Below the pieces are notes generated by a model. It was not told where the DNA came from and made no database searches. It was given only the letters and a program-made list of their open reading frames with translations. Below are positions 33,262 through 41,985 of a DNA stretch of 49,845 nucleotides, piece by piece (the first letter of the stretch is position 1; every line of letters starts with the position of its first letter). Both the position numbers and the translations under genes were made by a program. Where the stretch lies: NCBI RefSeq assembly GCF_003852715.1, contig NZ_RIAV01000022.1:1-49845 (forward strand), written 5' to 3'. Origin of the DNA: Ectobacillus antri (GTDB lineage Bacteria > Bacillota > Bacilli > Bacillales > Bacillaceae_G).

Positions 33262-35583
33262 ATGGAGAAAACAGCGAAACGGCAGCTTGTGCTGGATGGA
33301 CTCGATTGTGCGAACTGTGCAGCCAAGATTGAAAATGGGGTTGGACAATTAGATGGCATTTCTTCCTGCGCAGTGAATTTTGTCAATAAAACATTAACGA
33401 TTGAAGCGGACGCGGCGCGGGCAGATGCTGTAGTCACAGATGTCAAGCAGCTTGTTCACAAGCTCGAGCCGCATATTACCGCAACCGAACCGGGCCAAAA
33501 GGCAACCTTTTTCTTAAACGGGCTTGACTGTGCGAACTGTGCGCTAAAAATTGAAACGCAGGTAAAAGAGCTTCCACATGTTGTTGACGGTCATCTCGAT
33601 TTCATATCCAAAAAGCTCACGATTTCCGTTGCCGATAAAAGACAGCTTAGTGCAGTAACCGATGAAATGAAGGCTATTGTAAAACGACTAGAGCCAGATG
33701 TACAGGTAACAACGGTTGAAAAAACAGAGGAAGCAAGCGACATCAAGAGTATTATTGCAAAGCTTGCGATTGGCGGTGCGCTCGGCTTGCTTGCATTTAC
33801 CCTACCCGTTCCGGACTGGATGGCGCTTATTTTGTTTGTAACAGCGTACTTTATTGCCGGCGGTGATGTCATTTTAAAAGCTGGTCGCAATATCGTCCGC
33901 GGGCAGATATTTGATGAAAACTTCTTGATGGCGCTGGCGACACTTGGTGCTTTCGCAATCGGTGAGTATCCCGAGGCAGTTGCCGTCATGCTGTTTTATC
34001 AGCTTGGCGAATTGTTTCAAAGCATTGCGGTTAACCGCTCCCGTCGTTCTATCAGCGCATTACTCCAGATTCGTCCTGATTACGCTAATGTACAGCGCGG
34101 CGACGACGTACTACAAGTAGCGCCGGAAAGCGTTCGTGTCGGCGATATTATTATCATTAAACCAGGTGAAAAAGTACCGCTTGACGGCAAGGTACGAAGC
34201 GGTATGTCTATGCTCGATACGTCTGCTTTAACAGGTGAATCCATGCCGCGAGAAGCAGTGCCTGGTAATGAAGTGCTAAGCGGCTTTATCAACAACAGCG
34301 GCGTGTTGACTGTTGAAGTAACAAAGGAATTTGGTGAATCGACCGTCAGCAAAATTTTGGACCTCGTTCAAAACGCCAGCAGCCGGAAAGCTCCAACGGA
34401 AAACTTTATCACCAAATTCGCCCGTTATTACACACCTGGTGTTGTTATCACAGCCGCCGCGCTCGCGTTACTCCCGCCGCTTTTATTAGAAGGTGCAACT
34501 TTTTCTGAATGGATTTATCGCGCGCTCGTGTTCTTGGTTATTTCTTGTCCATGCGCTCTTGTTGTCTCCATTCCGCTCGGCTTTTTTGGCGGCATCGGCG
34601 GTGCATCCAAGCACGGCATCTTGGTAAAAGGCAGCAACTATTTAGAAGCGCTCAACGATGTAACACATGTTGTCTTTGATAAAACTGGTACGTTGACAAA
34701 AGGTAAATTTGCAGTAACAACCGTTCATCCTATTGATATGACGAAGGAAGAGCTATTGCAGTACGCTGCTTACGCAGAAGTGCATTCAAATCACCCGATT
34801 GCTCTTTCGATTCGAAACGCTTACGGTACAAATATCGATGACGCGCTGATTTCGGATTACACAGAAATCGCCGGGCACGGAATTACGGTCAAAGCGGATG
34901 GCCGGACTATTGTAGCCGGTAATGCAAAGCTCATGCAAAAAGAGAACATTGCCTATACGGAGCCAACTGAAATTGGTACGGTTGTACATGTGGCTGTGGA
35001 TGGGCGCTACGCGGGCTACCTCGTGATTACTGATGCCATTAAGGAAGATGCAGCGAAGGCTATTTCCGAACTGCGTGCTCTTGGTATTACGAAAACGGTA
35101 ATGCTGACCGGTGACAGCAAGGCGGTCGGTGACGCTGTCGGCCGTGCGCTTGGTCTTGATGAAGTACATGCGGAATTGTTGCCGCATGAAAAGGTTGATG
35201 AAATGGAAAAACTGTACGCGCAAAAAGGAGCGAAAGAAAAGCTTATCTTTGTCGGCGATGGTATCAATGATACACCTGTTTTAGCAAGAGCTGACGTTGG
35301 GTTTGCCATGGGCGGTCTTGGCTCTGACGCCGCAATTGAAGCTGCGGATGTAGTGATTATGAACGACGAGCCTTCTAAAATCGCAGCGGCCATTCGCATC
35401 GCAAAACGCACACGCCGCATTGTGTGGCAGAATATTATTTTCGCACTTGGTGTGAAGGCTGGCTTTTTATTACTCGGCGCCTTCGGTATCGCAACGATGT
35501 GGGAAGCGGTTTTCTCCGACGTTGGTGTGACCGTACTAGCCATTTTAAATGCCATGCGAGTGTTACGTGTAAAAGATCTATAA
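33262..35583 (+). CDS. cadA: Cd/Zn/Pb-exporting P1B-type ATPase (CadA/ZntA-like)
   Basis: 773 residues. Two N-terminal heavy-metal domains (GLDCANCAAKIE near 13-24 and GLDCANCALKIE near 88-99), phosphatase loop TGESMP, membrane metal site CPC (about 428-430 in ISCPCALVVS), phosphorylated D473 in DKTGTLT, HP motif region HSNHPI and GDGINDTP. CPC with the CadC regulator in front points to Cd(II)/Zn(II)/Pb(II) export. Two DCANC domains are more than usual for CadA (one). Confidence 0.93.
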   Translation: MEKTAKRQLVLDGLDCANCAAKIENGVGQLDGISSCAVNFVNKTLTIEADAARADAVVTDVKQLVHKLEPHITATEPGQKATFFLNGLDCANCALKIETQVKELPHVVDGHLDFISKKLTISVADKRQLSAVTDEMKAIVKRLEPDVQVTTVEKTEEASDIKSIIAKLAIGGALGLLAFTLPVPDWMALILFVTAYFIAGGDVILKAGRNIVRGQIFDENFLMALATLGAFAIGEYPEAVAVMLFYQLGELFQSIAVNRSRRSISALLQIRPDYANVQRGDDVLQVAPESVRVGDIIIIKPGEKVPLDGKVRSGMSMLDTSALTGESMPREAVPGNEVLSGFINNSGVLTVEVTKEFGESTVSKILDLVQNASSRKAPTENFITKFARYYTPGVVITAAALALLPPLLLEGATFSEWIYRALVFLVISCPCALVVSIPLGFFGGIGGASKHGILVKGSNYLEALNDVTHVVFDKTGTLTKGKFAVTTVHPIDMTKEELLQYAAYAEVHSNHPIALSIRNAYGTNIDDALISDYTEIAGHGITVKADGRTIVAGNAKLMQKENIAYTEPTEIGTVVHVAVDGRYAGYLVITDAIKEDAAKAISELRALGITKTVMLTGDSKAVGDAVGRALGLDEVHAELLPHEKVDEMEKLYAQKGAKEKLIFVGDGINDTPVLARADVGFAMGGLGSDAAIEAADVVIMNDEPSKIAAAIRIAKRTRRIVWQNIIFALGVKAGFLLLGAFGIATMWEAVFSDVGVTVLAILNAMRVLRVKDL

Positions 35584-35629
35584 AAAAGGGAGAGCTTGAT
35601 GAAAAACCAAACCAGGGGGAACGATTTTA

Positions 35630-35830
35630 GTGTTTGATAAATTTCTCAAGGAAAACCGGTCCCCTGGCATACTGCGTTCCTTGTTTAATATCGTCACAAG
35701 TCTGATTGGCACGGACATTAACCGCTCATTCAGCACAATCCGCCGCGATTTGCCTGTACGTATTATAAAAGAACAGGCCGTTTTGGGCAGCGCTTATACA
35801 ATTTTTGTATGTAAAAAGCCGGTCGCATGA
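35630..35830 (+). CDS. Hypothetical ORF downstream of cadA (66 aa)
   Basis: GTG start with AGGGGG about 10 nt upstream. The middle reads RSLFNIVTSLIGTDINRSF. Its last codons lie in a terminator stem (CCGGTC/GACCGG). No family recognised; it may be a remnant. Confidence 0.3.
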   Translation: MFDKFLKENRSPGILRSLFNIVTSLIGTDINRSFSTIRRDLPVRIIKEQAVLGSAYTIFVCKKPVA

Positions 35831-35842
35831 CCGGATTCTTTT
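35813..35842 (+). terminator. Terminator at the end of the cadA transcript
   Basis: CCGGTC-GCAT-GACCGG followed by ATTCTTTT on the plus strand. Confidence 0.7.
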
Positions 35843-35983
35843 GTTGAAATGCTCTGTTAATTTCGCCCGCACATTATTTTTTGCTTCATCCGCTTTCGAA
35901 GCGTACCGTCCCCCATTCTAAAAATACGGAAAAAGGGGGTGCTCCAAAAGGGTGGTAATGCTCCTATCTGAGGTAACATGGAA

Positions 35984-36039
35984 AAATAGACCACCAGTGA
36001 AAACCCAGTAAAATCTAAGGTTTCAGAGGTGGTCTATTT
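35984..36039. repeat. Long inverted repeat (12-bp perfect arms)
   Basis: AAATAGACCACC (35984-35995) and GGTGGTCTATTT (36028-36039), with further partial pairing inside (TGAAAACC / GGTTTCA). Either a terminator between convergent genes or a short mobile-element remnant. Confidence 0.55.
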
Positions 36040-36064
36040 CACATAATTCGGTTAAATTTCATCA

Positions 36065-36092
36065 AAAAGGGGCTTTTGGGTCAGCCCCTTCG
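36065..36092 (-). terminator. Rho-independent terminator
   Basis: AAGGGGCTGACC-CAAAAGCCCCTT stem (arms AAGGGGCT and AGCCCCTT), with TTTTTG on the minus strand, right after the choline-binding-repeat gene. Confidence 0.8.
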
Positions 36093-36094
36093 TA

Positions 36095-37138
36095 TTAAAT
36101 CCATACAATTGAAATTGTGCCTTCTTCGTCTGGGATAAATGAAATGCGCCCTAAATCGATTGTGCGATTTTCATCAATTGCTTTTTGTGCGTATTGTTGA
36201 AGCTGCGCTACTTCTAGCGGACAATCAAATGCTTTCGCAATCTCAGCGACAAGCTCTGCTTCTGGGAAGAATACCATCGCAAGCCCTTCTGTACCGATAG
36301 CGACATCACCCTCACTATCAGCAAGTACAGCTACGTGATCTTCCGTATATGCATCTAAACCCTCATACAGACTCGCAACACTTTGCATGCGCGCTATCAT
36401 TTCTTCCTGTTCCATCGTAGTCTGACGTAACAGAGCACCTTCATCGTCAAAGGCATACTCCTTACCGTCAATTACAAACGTTTTACCAACTACCATTTCA
36501 CCGCTCGGAACAAAATAGTAAGCCTCATAGCCTTTTTGCATCCAGCCTGTTTTCATTTTGCCGTTATCAGCCAAGTAGTATTTTGCACCGCCGTATTCAA
36601 GCCAGCCTGTTTTCATCGCACCATCGCCCGCCAAGTAATACCAATCGTTTCCATCTTTCAGCCAACCCGTTTTCATCGCACCGTCGCCTGCCAAGTAATA
36701 CCACGTGCTTCCATCCTTTACCCAGCCCGTTTTCATCGCACCAGTTGCTGCTAGGTAGTACCATTTGTCCCCATCTTTTAGCCAACCTGTTTTCATCGCA
36801 CCATCGCCTGCCAAGTAGTACCACGTTGCGCCATCTTTTACCCAGCCTGTTTTCATCGCACCGCTTGGCGCCAAATAATACCACTTACCACCATCAAGCA
36901 ACCAGCCCTTTTTCATCGCGCCAGTTTGCTTGTCCAGGTAATACCACGTGCCTCCATCTTTTAGCCAACCTTTATACGGTGTACGCGTTCCAGGCGCATA
37001 GTAATACCAAACTCCATTTTGCGCAACCCAACCACTTGCCACAACATTTTGTGTTGGTTTTGGTTTTGTTTCAGCAGCCACAAACGATGCTGGCATCAGC
37101 ATCATAGCTGCTAAAGATGTACATACTAACTTTTTCAT
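36095..37138 (-). CDS. Secreted protein with choline-binding-type (CW_binding_1) repeats
   Basis: 347 residues. Signal peptide (about 1-22, ASFVAAETK). From about 35 to 210 come eight or so repeats of about 20 residues around WYYLAGDGAMKTGWLKDG, as in choline-binding proteins and clostridial toxins. At DNA level the units are near-identical over 36540-36960. The last about 110 residues are acidic (DSEGDVAIGTEGLAMVFFPE) and match no domain I know. No enzymatic domain is present. It probably binds cell-wall polymers. Own terminator follows. Confidence 0.8.
   Translation of the reverse strand: MKKLVCTSLAAMMLMPASFVAAETKPKPTQNVVASGWVAQNGVWYYYAPGTRTPYKGWLKDGGTWYYLDKQTGAMKKGWLLDGGKWYYLAPSGAMKTGWVKDGATWYYLAGDGAMKTGWLKDGDKWYYLAATGAMKTGWVKDGSTWYYLAGDGAMKTGWLKDGNDWYYLAGDGAMKTGWLEYGGAKYYLADNGKMKTGWMQKGYEAYYFVPSGEMVVGKTFVIDGKEYAFDDEGALLRQTTMEQEEMIARMQSVASLYEGLDAYTEDHVAVLADSEGDVAIGTEGLAMVFFPEAELVAEIAKAFDCPLEVAQLQQYAQKAIDENRTIDLGRISFIPDEEGTISIVWI
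36540..36960 (-). repeat. Coding tandem repeats (about 60 bp)
   Basis: CAGCCTGTTTTCATCGCACC-like cores recur about every 60 bp, several with only one or two changes. They may expand or contract by recombination. Confidence 0.7.
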
Positions 37139-37218
37139 ACTTGCTCCCCCTATGTATCTATGTTACTACCTACCTATCATATCATGAAATCTTGTTATAT
37201 ATCAGAATAATCCTACAA

Positions 37219-37638
37219 TCATTCCTTTTCAGATGAAGATTTTGTCAGCAGCAGCAAAATTGTAATCAATGTAAACGCCACAAGCGCCAAAAATGGAATG
37301 GTGATAAAGCCAAGCCAATTGATATACTGTCCGGTACAAGGCACACCTTGCACACATGGCTTAATTGCCGCAAAGCCAGGAATCTTTTGCATCATATAAT
37401 GAAAGATTGAAATGCTACCGCCGATAATGGAAAGCGGCAGCACATACTTTTTAATGCGCGTGTCTTGGTAAATCGTCGCAATGCCGAGAAAAATTGCAAG
37501 CGGATACATCATGATGCGCTGATACCAGCACAGCTCGCACGGAATAAAGCCACGCACCTCACTAAAATACAGACTGCCGAGCACGGCCGTCATGGAGACG
37601 AACCATGCCATGTACAACGTGTAATTGCGCCAGTTCAT
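37219..37638 (-). CDS. bdbC: Disulfide-bond formation protein BdbC (DsbB family)
   Basis: 139 residues, four membrane helices. Redox pairs C34/C37 (PCELCWYQR) and C95/C101 (PCVQGVPC). It re-oxidises its DsbA-like partner BdbD using quinones. Its ATG overlaps the BdbD stop by 4 nt. Confidence 0.93.
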   Translation of the reverse strand: MNWRNYTLYMAWFVSMTAVLGSLYFSEVRGFIPCELCWYQRIMMYPLAIFLGIATIYQDTRIKKYVLPLSIIGGSISIFHYMMQKIPGFAAIKPCVQGVPCTGQYINWLGFITIPFLALVAFTLITILLLLTKSSSEKE

Positions 37639-38294
37639 TGCAGTGCCTCCTCAATGAGCTCTGTCAGCTTTTCATAATCGTAAGGGTCCTCTAACACCTT
37701 ACCGTTTACGGCAATCGTCGGTGTTAGCTGCACATTGTACGCCTGCACGAGCTTTTCATCTTCGCCAATTAAACTAGTAATCTCCCTACTCTTCATATCA
37801 GCCGCAAAACGCATCTCGTCCAAATTAGGAACCGTTTCCTTTGCGATTTGTGTCAGTAAGTCTTCATTGATCCACACATCATCGTGACTTTCCGGCTGCT
37901 GCTTGTACACTTCTTTATGGAAGTTCCAAAACGCCTCAGGATTTTGTTTATATACCGCTTCGCTCGCAAGCGCTGCAAGCAAGGATTCATCACCATGAAA
38001 CAAAACGTTTACATATGAAAACTTCACTTTTCCGCTGTCGATATAATCCGCCTGTAGCTGCGGGAAAATGCGCTCTCCCCACGCCTTGCATGCTGGACAT
38101 TTATAGTCACCAAACTCTGTGACAGTTACCTTTGCCTTCTCATCCCCGAGCACAGGCTGCCCGGTAACAGGCGGCAAAGATTTCACCTCTTTCGCTTCTT
38201 CTTTTCCCTTCGTTCCCCATGCAACCAACGCAACGATTGCCGCAATTACAATCGTAATCAATACTAATATAAGTGGTTTACGTTGTGCCTTCAT
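37635..38294 (-). CDS. bdbD: Thiol-disulfide oxidoreductase BdbD (DsbA family)
   Basis: 219 residues. N-terminal membrane anchor (LILVLITIVIAAIVALVAW), then a thioredoxin fold with the active site C66-P-A-C69 (DYKCPACKAW) and the cis-Pro loop near LTPTIAVNGK. It makes disulfide bonds in secreted proteins. Forms a pair with bdbC behind it; sco lies 10 nt in front. Confidence 0.93.
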   Translation of the reverse strand: MKAQRKPLILVLITIVIAAIVALVAWGTKGKEEAKEVKSLPPVTGQPVLGDEKAKVTVTEFGDYKCPACKAWGERIFPQLQADYIDSGKVKFSYVNVLFHGDESLLAALASEAVYKQNPEAFWNFHKEVYKQQPESHDDVWINEDLLTQIAKETVPNLDEMRFAADMKSREITSLIGEDEKLVQAYNVQLTPTIAVNGKVLEDPYDYEKLTELIEEALQ

Positions 38295-38304
38295 GTTGTC
38301 ACCC

Positions 38305-38883
38305 CTATTGAATGGTTTGAATATCTTTTATGATTTCTTCATAAGGCACATTCAGTGCGCTGTATTTTTTCACAACTTTACCGCTTTGGTCCACAAGGTA
38401 AAAACTTGTACCGTGAATGACCTGCGAATTGTTCTTCGGCTTGCTTACCGGTGTTTGAAAATTCTTCATCGCAAACTCCTGAATTTCTTGCTGTGAATAG
38501 TCACCAAGAAAATGCCATTTCGCTTTTCCAAAATCATAATTTTTCATAAAATCCTTCCGTACATCCGGCTTGTCCACCTCTGGATCTACGCTAAACGATA
38601 CGAACGTGACATCGTTGATTTCTTCCTTCGCGAGCATCTCCTGTAGCTTCATCATATTTGCCGTCATCGGCGGACATACGGTTTCACAGCTTGTAAAAAT
38701 AAAATCCGCAATCCACACTTTATCCTTTAGTTCCTTTAATCCCACCGTTTTCCCATCTTGGTTGCTGTAGGAAAAGGCTTCTATCTCCCAGTTCAGCGGA
38801 TTCTCAAGCTTCCCGCCGCAACCGCTTACGATTAACATTGCTGTTATGCTCACGCATAAAGTCAGCATACGCCATGCTTTCAT
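38305..38883 (-). CDS. SCO1/SenC/PrrC-family copper-handling protein
   Basis: 192 residues. Lipobox LIVSGCGG with C22, then the thioredoxin-like fold with copper/redox C66-ETV-C70 (FTSCETVCPPM) and H157 (VIHGTSF). SCO proteins deliver copper to cytochrome c oxidase or act as thiol reductases. The first gene of an operon with bdbD and bdbC, joining copper delivery and disulfide chemistry outside the membrane. GGGAGGGG precedes the ATG. Confidence 0.9.
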   Translation of the reverse strand: MKAWRMLTLCVSITAMLIVSGCGGKLENPLNWEIEAFSYSNQDGKTVGLKELKDKVWIADFIFTSCETVCPPMTANMMKLQEMLAKEEINDVTFVSFSVDPEVDKPDVRKDFMKNYDFGKAKWHFLGDYSQQEIQEFAMKNFQTPVSKPKNNSQVIHGTSFYLVDQSGKVVKKYSALNVPYEEIIKDIQTIQ

Positions 38884-39049
38884 ATGTATCCCCTCCCTAT
38901 TCTTTTTCTACGATAGCACCGAATAATAGCGTTTGCTTGCGTAAAATGTGACAGTTTTGTGACTGAGGAATAGAAGTGCCTAGCCCGCACAGCAGCAGGT
39001 GCTGTTGCTGTACAAAATGTGTTGCACCCATTTTTACCTACATTACACA

Positions 39050-39075
39050 AAAAAAGAGTGCATGTCAGCACTCTT
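39050..39075 (-). terminator. Rho-independent terminator after the ABC operon
   Basis: AAAGAGTGC-TGACAT-GCACTCTTT stem with a T-run on the minus strand. It overlaps the last codons of the permease gene region (stop at 39075). Confidence 0.8.
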
Positions 39076-39878
39076 TAGCTTTTTGTCGCACCTGCGGTCA
39101 AGCCAGATACGAAAAAACGTTGTAAAAAGATATAAGCAATAACAATAGGTAGCGATGATAAAATAACACCTGCAAAAAGGACAGGATAGTTGGTAATGTA
39201 CTCACCTTGGAAGCCGAGCAAAGCGAGCGGCAAGGTTTTCTTTTGGTTATCCGTAATGAACAACAGCGGATACAACAAATCGTTCCAGTGCATCACAACA
39301 AGAAAAATCGCAGTGGAGGCGAGCGAAGGCAATGATAACGGTATAACAATACGCGCATACATGTGCCAATAACTTGCACCGTCCATGATTGCCGCCTCAA
39401 AGAGCGATTTTGGAATCATCTTCATAAATCCCGTCAGAATGAATACTGCAATTGACATGGTCGAGGCAATATTTACAAGCACAAGACCTGTTAGGGAATT
39501 TGTGAGCTGAAGTGATGTTACAACCTGGTATAACGGAATCATGCTAACCTGCGCTGGTACGAGCATGCCAAATACAAATAACACAAACACAAGTCGGGCA
39601 GGCCAGGGCGGCAACTGCGTAATTGCAAAAGCAATAAAACTTGCGAATAACAAAGTAAGCAGCATTGAACTTACTGTCACGATAGCGCTATTTTGCGCAT
39701 ATAAGCCCATTTCTTGATGAGATAACAAATCACCGTATGCTCCAAAGCTCAAACTATCCGGTAAGGAGAATGGCGTCTTATAAATCTCTGCTTCGTCTTT
39801 AAACGTTGCCCCCACAATCACACCGATTGGTATGATGATGAGCAAAGCATATAAAAAAAGCAGCAATGTCCGAAGCAT
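39075..39878 (-). CDS. Carbohydrate-type ABC permease (MalG/AraQ-like)
   Basis: 267 residues, about six helices, with the EAA loop LFEAAIMDGASYWHMYARIVIPLSLP in parts EAAIMDGA and IVIPLSLP. It pairs with the MalF-like permease upstream. ATPase is not encoded here, so the system must use a shared one such as MsmX, as is common for this class in Bacillus. Confidence 0.88.
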   Translation of the reverse strand: MLRTLLLFLYALLIIIPIGVIVGATFKDEAEIYKTPFSLPDSLSFGAYGDLLSHQEMGLYAQNSAIVTVSSMLLTLLFASFIAFAITQLPPWPARLVFVLFVFGMLVPAQVSMIPLYQVVTSLQLTNSLTGLVLVNIASTMSIAVFILTGFMKMIPKSLFEAAIMDGASYWHMYARIVIPLSLPSLASTAIFLVVMHWNDLLYPLLFITDNQKKTLPLALLGFQGEYITNYPVLFAGVILSSLPIVIAYIFLQRFFVSGLTAGATKS

Positions 39879-39890
39879 TTCTCTACCTCC

Positions 39891-40736
39891 CTAGTAGTGT
39901 ACACGATTTACGCGAAGTATCTGGAATTGCAAAAGTGTCACAAGCGCAACAACCAGCATAAATACCACCGACAGCGCCGATGCATAGCCGAAGCTGTAAT
40001 TTTGAAACGCGGATGCATATATGTAAGTCGACAAGATTTCTGTCCCATAATTCGGACCGCCGCGTGTCATTGCAAAAATTAAATCAAATGCCTTAAAGGA
40101 CTGCAGTATCGTATACGATACTACAATTGCCGCGGCCGGCGCAATGAGAGGCCAGGTGACCCACCTGAAGCGCTGCCAGCGATTGGCTCCCTCAAGCGTT
40201 GCAACTTCATGTAGCTCGGCTGGCACCGCTTGCAAACCGGATACGAAAATGACAATCATCTGACCAGTATGAAACCACACCTGCACAAGTGCCACCGCAT
40301 ATATGGCAAACTCCTTGTCACCAAGCCAGTTTTGACGAAGAATTTTGCTGATCAGTCCAATGCTCGGGTCATACATAAACAGCCAAATAAACGCAACGGA
40401 CACTGAAGATAAAATGGTCGGAAAAAAATACAGTGCGCGTAGCACAACATTTGTTTTTGTGTGCTTTACTAGGTACAGCGCGAATAAGAGAGACATGCCT
40501 GATTGCAGCAGTACGACGACCACCATAAACTTCAAATTATTTATCAACGCGGTATGAAAAACAATATCTGAAGCAAGTCGTTTGTAATTTTCAAAGCCGA
40601 CGTACGCGTAGCTCGGTGTGAGACCATCCCAATTTGTAATGGAATAATAGAACGCGCTACAAATAGGAAACAACTGAAAAACGGCATATAAGATAAAGCC
40701 GGGAAGTAAAAACCAAAGCAGCTTATAGCGCCTCAT
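39891..40736 (-). CDS. Carbohydrate-type ABC permease (MalF/UgpA-like)
   Basis: 281 residues with about six helices and the EAA loop (EVATLEGANRWQRF). Its start overlaps the binding-protein stop by 4 nt. Part of one operon: SsuD-like enzyme, binding protein, two permeases. Confidence 0.88.
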   Translation of the reverse strand: MRRYKLLWFLLPGFILYAVFQLFPICSAFYYSITNWDGLTPSYAYVGFENYKRLASDIVFHTALINNLKFMVVVVLLQSGMSLLFALYLVKHTKTNVVLRALYFFPTILSSVSVAFIWLFMYDPSIGLISKILRQNWLGDKEFAIYAVALVQVWFHTGQMIVIFVSGLQAVPAELHEVATLEGANRWQRFRWVTWPLIAPAAAIVVSYTILQSFKAFDLIFAMTRGGPNYGTEILSTYIYASAFQNYSFGYASALSVVFMLVVALVTLLQFQILRVNRVHY

Positions 40737-41971
40737 TTCACCACATTTTGCTCCACAATTTTTTGGGCTGCTTCCGCCGCTTGCTTAGGTGCAGTTCCTC
40801 CTAATACCTCTTGAATAGAGCCTGTCACCGCTTTTTCCACATTTGCGTTAGTAATGGTAAAACGCGGCTGAAACACCGTCTTTTTATTTGTCCAAGTAGA
40901 TAGCTCTTTTAGAATAGGAGATTCGTAGCTTACACCTTTCACTGTCACATGCTGCGCTGTTTTATTGGCATATTCTGTGGCAATTTCCTGCTTACTTAAA
41001 AATGCTAAAAACTTCTTTGCAGCTCCCTTCTTTTTCGACTTGCTGTTAATAGCCAACATAAAGGTTGACGTATGTACGCCTTCATATTTTGCTTGTGATG
41101 CCTGAACAGTAATCGGTGCTAACAAGCCGAGACGAATGTTCGGATTTTGCTTTTGAATACCTGCAACCGCATACGAGCCGGTCGCCAAAATTGCCGCTTT
41201 TTCCTGAGCAATCAAGGCAATGGCGCTATCATGTTTGGCACCAAGGGCATCTTTTTGGAGATACGGCTGTAGTTCTTTGAATTGCCCTAGCGTTTTCACC
41301 CACCATTCATCTGTCAGCTTCGTTTCACCTTTTTGTAAGGCTGATAAGCTTTGGTCGCTCGGTGCATTGTTCATGACCATACTGTTCATAAATTGACCTG
41401 GTCCAATGTCGGCACCTGGAAAGGCAATAGGGATATAACCGTTCGCTTTCAGTTTTTCATTTACTTGTAAAAAACTTTCCCAATCCTTTGGCGGTGTTAA
41501 ACCTAGCTTTTCAAATATCCCCACGTTATACACTGGGATATTAAAAACAAGCTGATATGGAAGTGCAAGCTGCTTACCATCTTTCTTCCCATTTTCAATT
41601 AAATGCGCTTCAAAATTTGTTGTAAATGATTCCTTTGTAAGGTCTGTAAATAATCCTGCTTTTTGCAATGTTTCAAACTGCGCCCCCGGAAACGATGTAA
41701 ACACATCTCCTGCTTGCCCATCTCGAAGTACAGTTTGCACTGTTGATTGATATTGATCAGATGGATACACATTCATCTTTACTTTAATTTCCGGATTTTC
41801 TTGTTCAAACTTTTGAATAAGAGTATGAAATACCTCTACATCCTCCCCGCGCCAGTGCACAAAGCTGATTGTCGTCGGTTCTTTCTTCGCTGATGTTTTG
41901 GATGATGAGCACCCTGTCACAATTCCTGCAAATAAAGTCGCTGCAATTGCACCTGTAATCCACTTTTTCAT
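40733..41971 (-). CDS. Extracellular solute-binding lipoprotein (sugar-type ABC)
   Basis: 412 residues. Lipobox FAGIVTGCSSS, then a type 1 solute-binding fold of the MalE/UgpB sort (ISFVHWRGEDVEVFHTL). AAGGAGG lies before the ATG. Substrate cannot be read. It begins 14 nt after the SsuD-like gene, so the cargo may be a sulfonate or sulfo-sugar; see findings. Confidence 0.88.
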   Translation of the reverse strand: MKKWITGAIAATLFAGIVTGCSSSKTSAKKEPTTISFVHWRGEDVEVFHTLIQKFEQENPEIKVKMNVYPSDQYQSTVQTVLRDGQAGDVFTSFPGAQFETLQKAGLFTDLTKESFTTNFEAHLIENGKKDGKQLALPYQLVFNIPVYNVGIFEKLGLTPPKDWESFLQVNEKLKANGYIPIAFPGADIGPGQFMNSMVMNNAPSDQSLSALQKGETKLTDEWWVKTLGQFKELQPYLQKDALGAKHDSAIALIAQEKAAILATGSYAVAGIQKQNPNIRLGLLAPITVQASQAKYEGVHTSTFMLAINSKSKKKGAAKKFLAFLSKQEIATEYANKTAQHVTVKGVSYESPILKELSTWTNKKTVFQPRFTITNANVEKAVTGSIQEVLGGTAPKQAAEAAQKIVEQNVVK

Positions 41972-41985
41972 ATGTACTCCTCCTT

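Noticed and set aside
34786-35555. Long minus-strand ORFs over the metal ATPase
   Set aside because: Shadows of a gene with a full set of P-type ATPase motifs.
36540-36960. CRISPR or satellite repeat
   Set aside because: The 60-bp repeats stay in frame and encode a known wall-binding repeat.
36583-37107. Plus-strand ORF of 174 codons, Ser/His-rich and repetitive
   Set aside because: It is the antisense frame of the choline-binding-type repeats; the regularity comes from the coding repeats.
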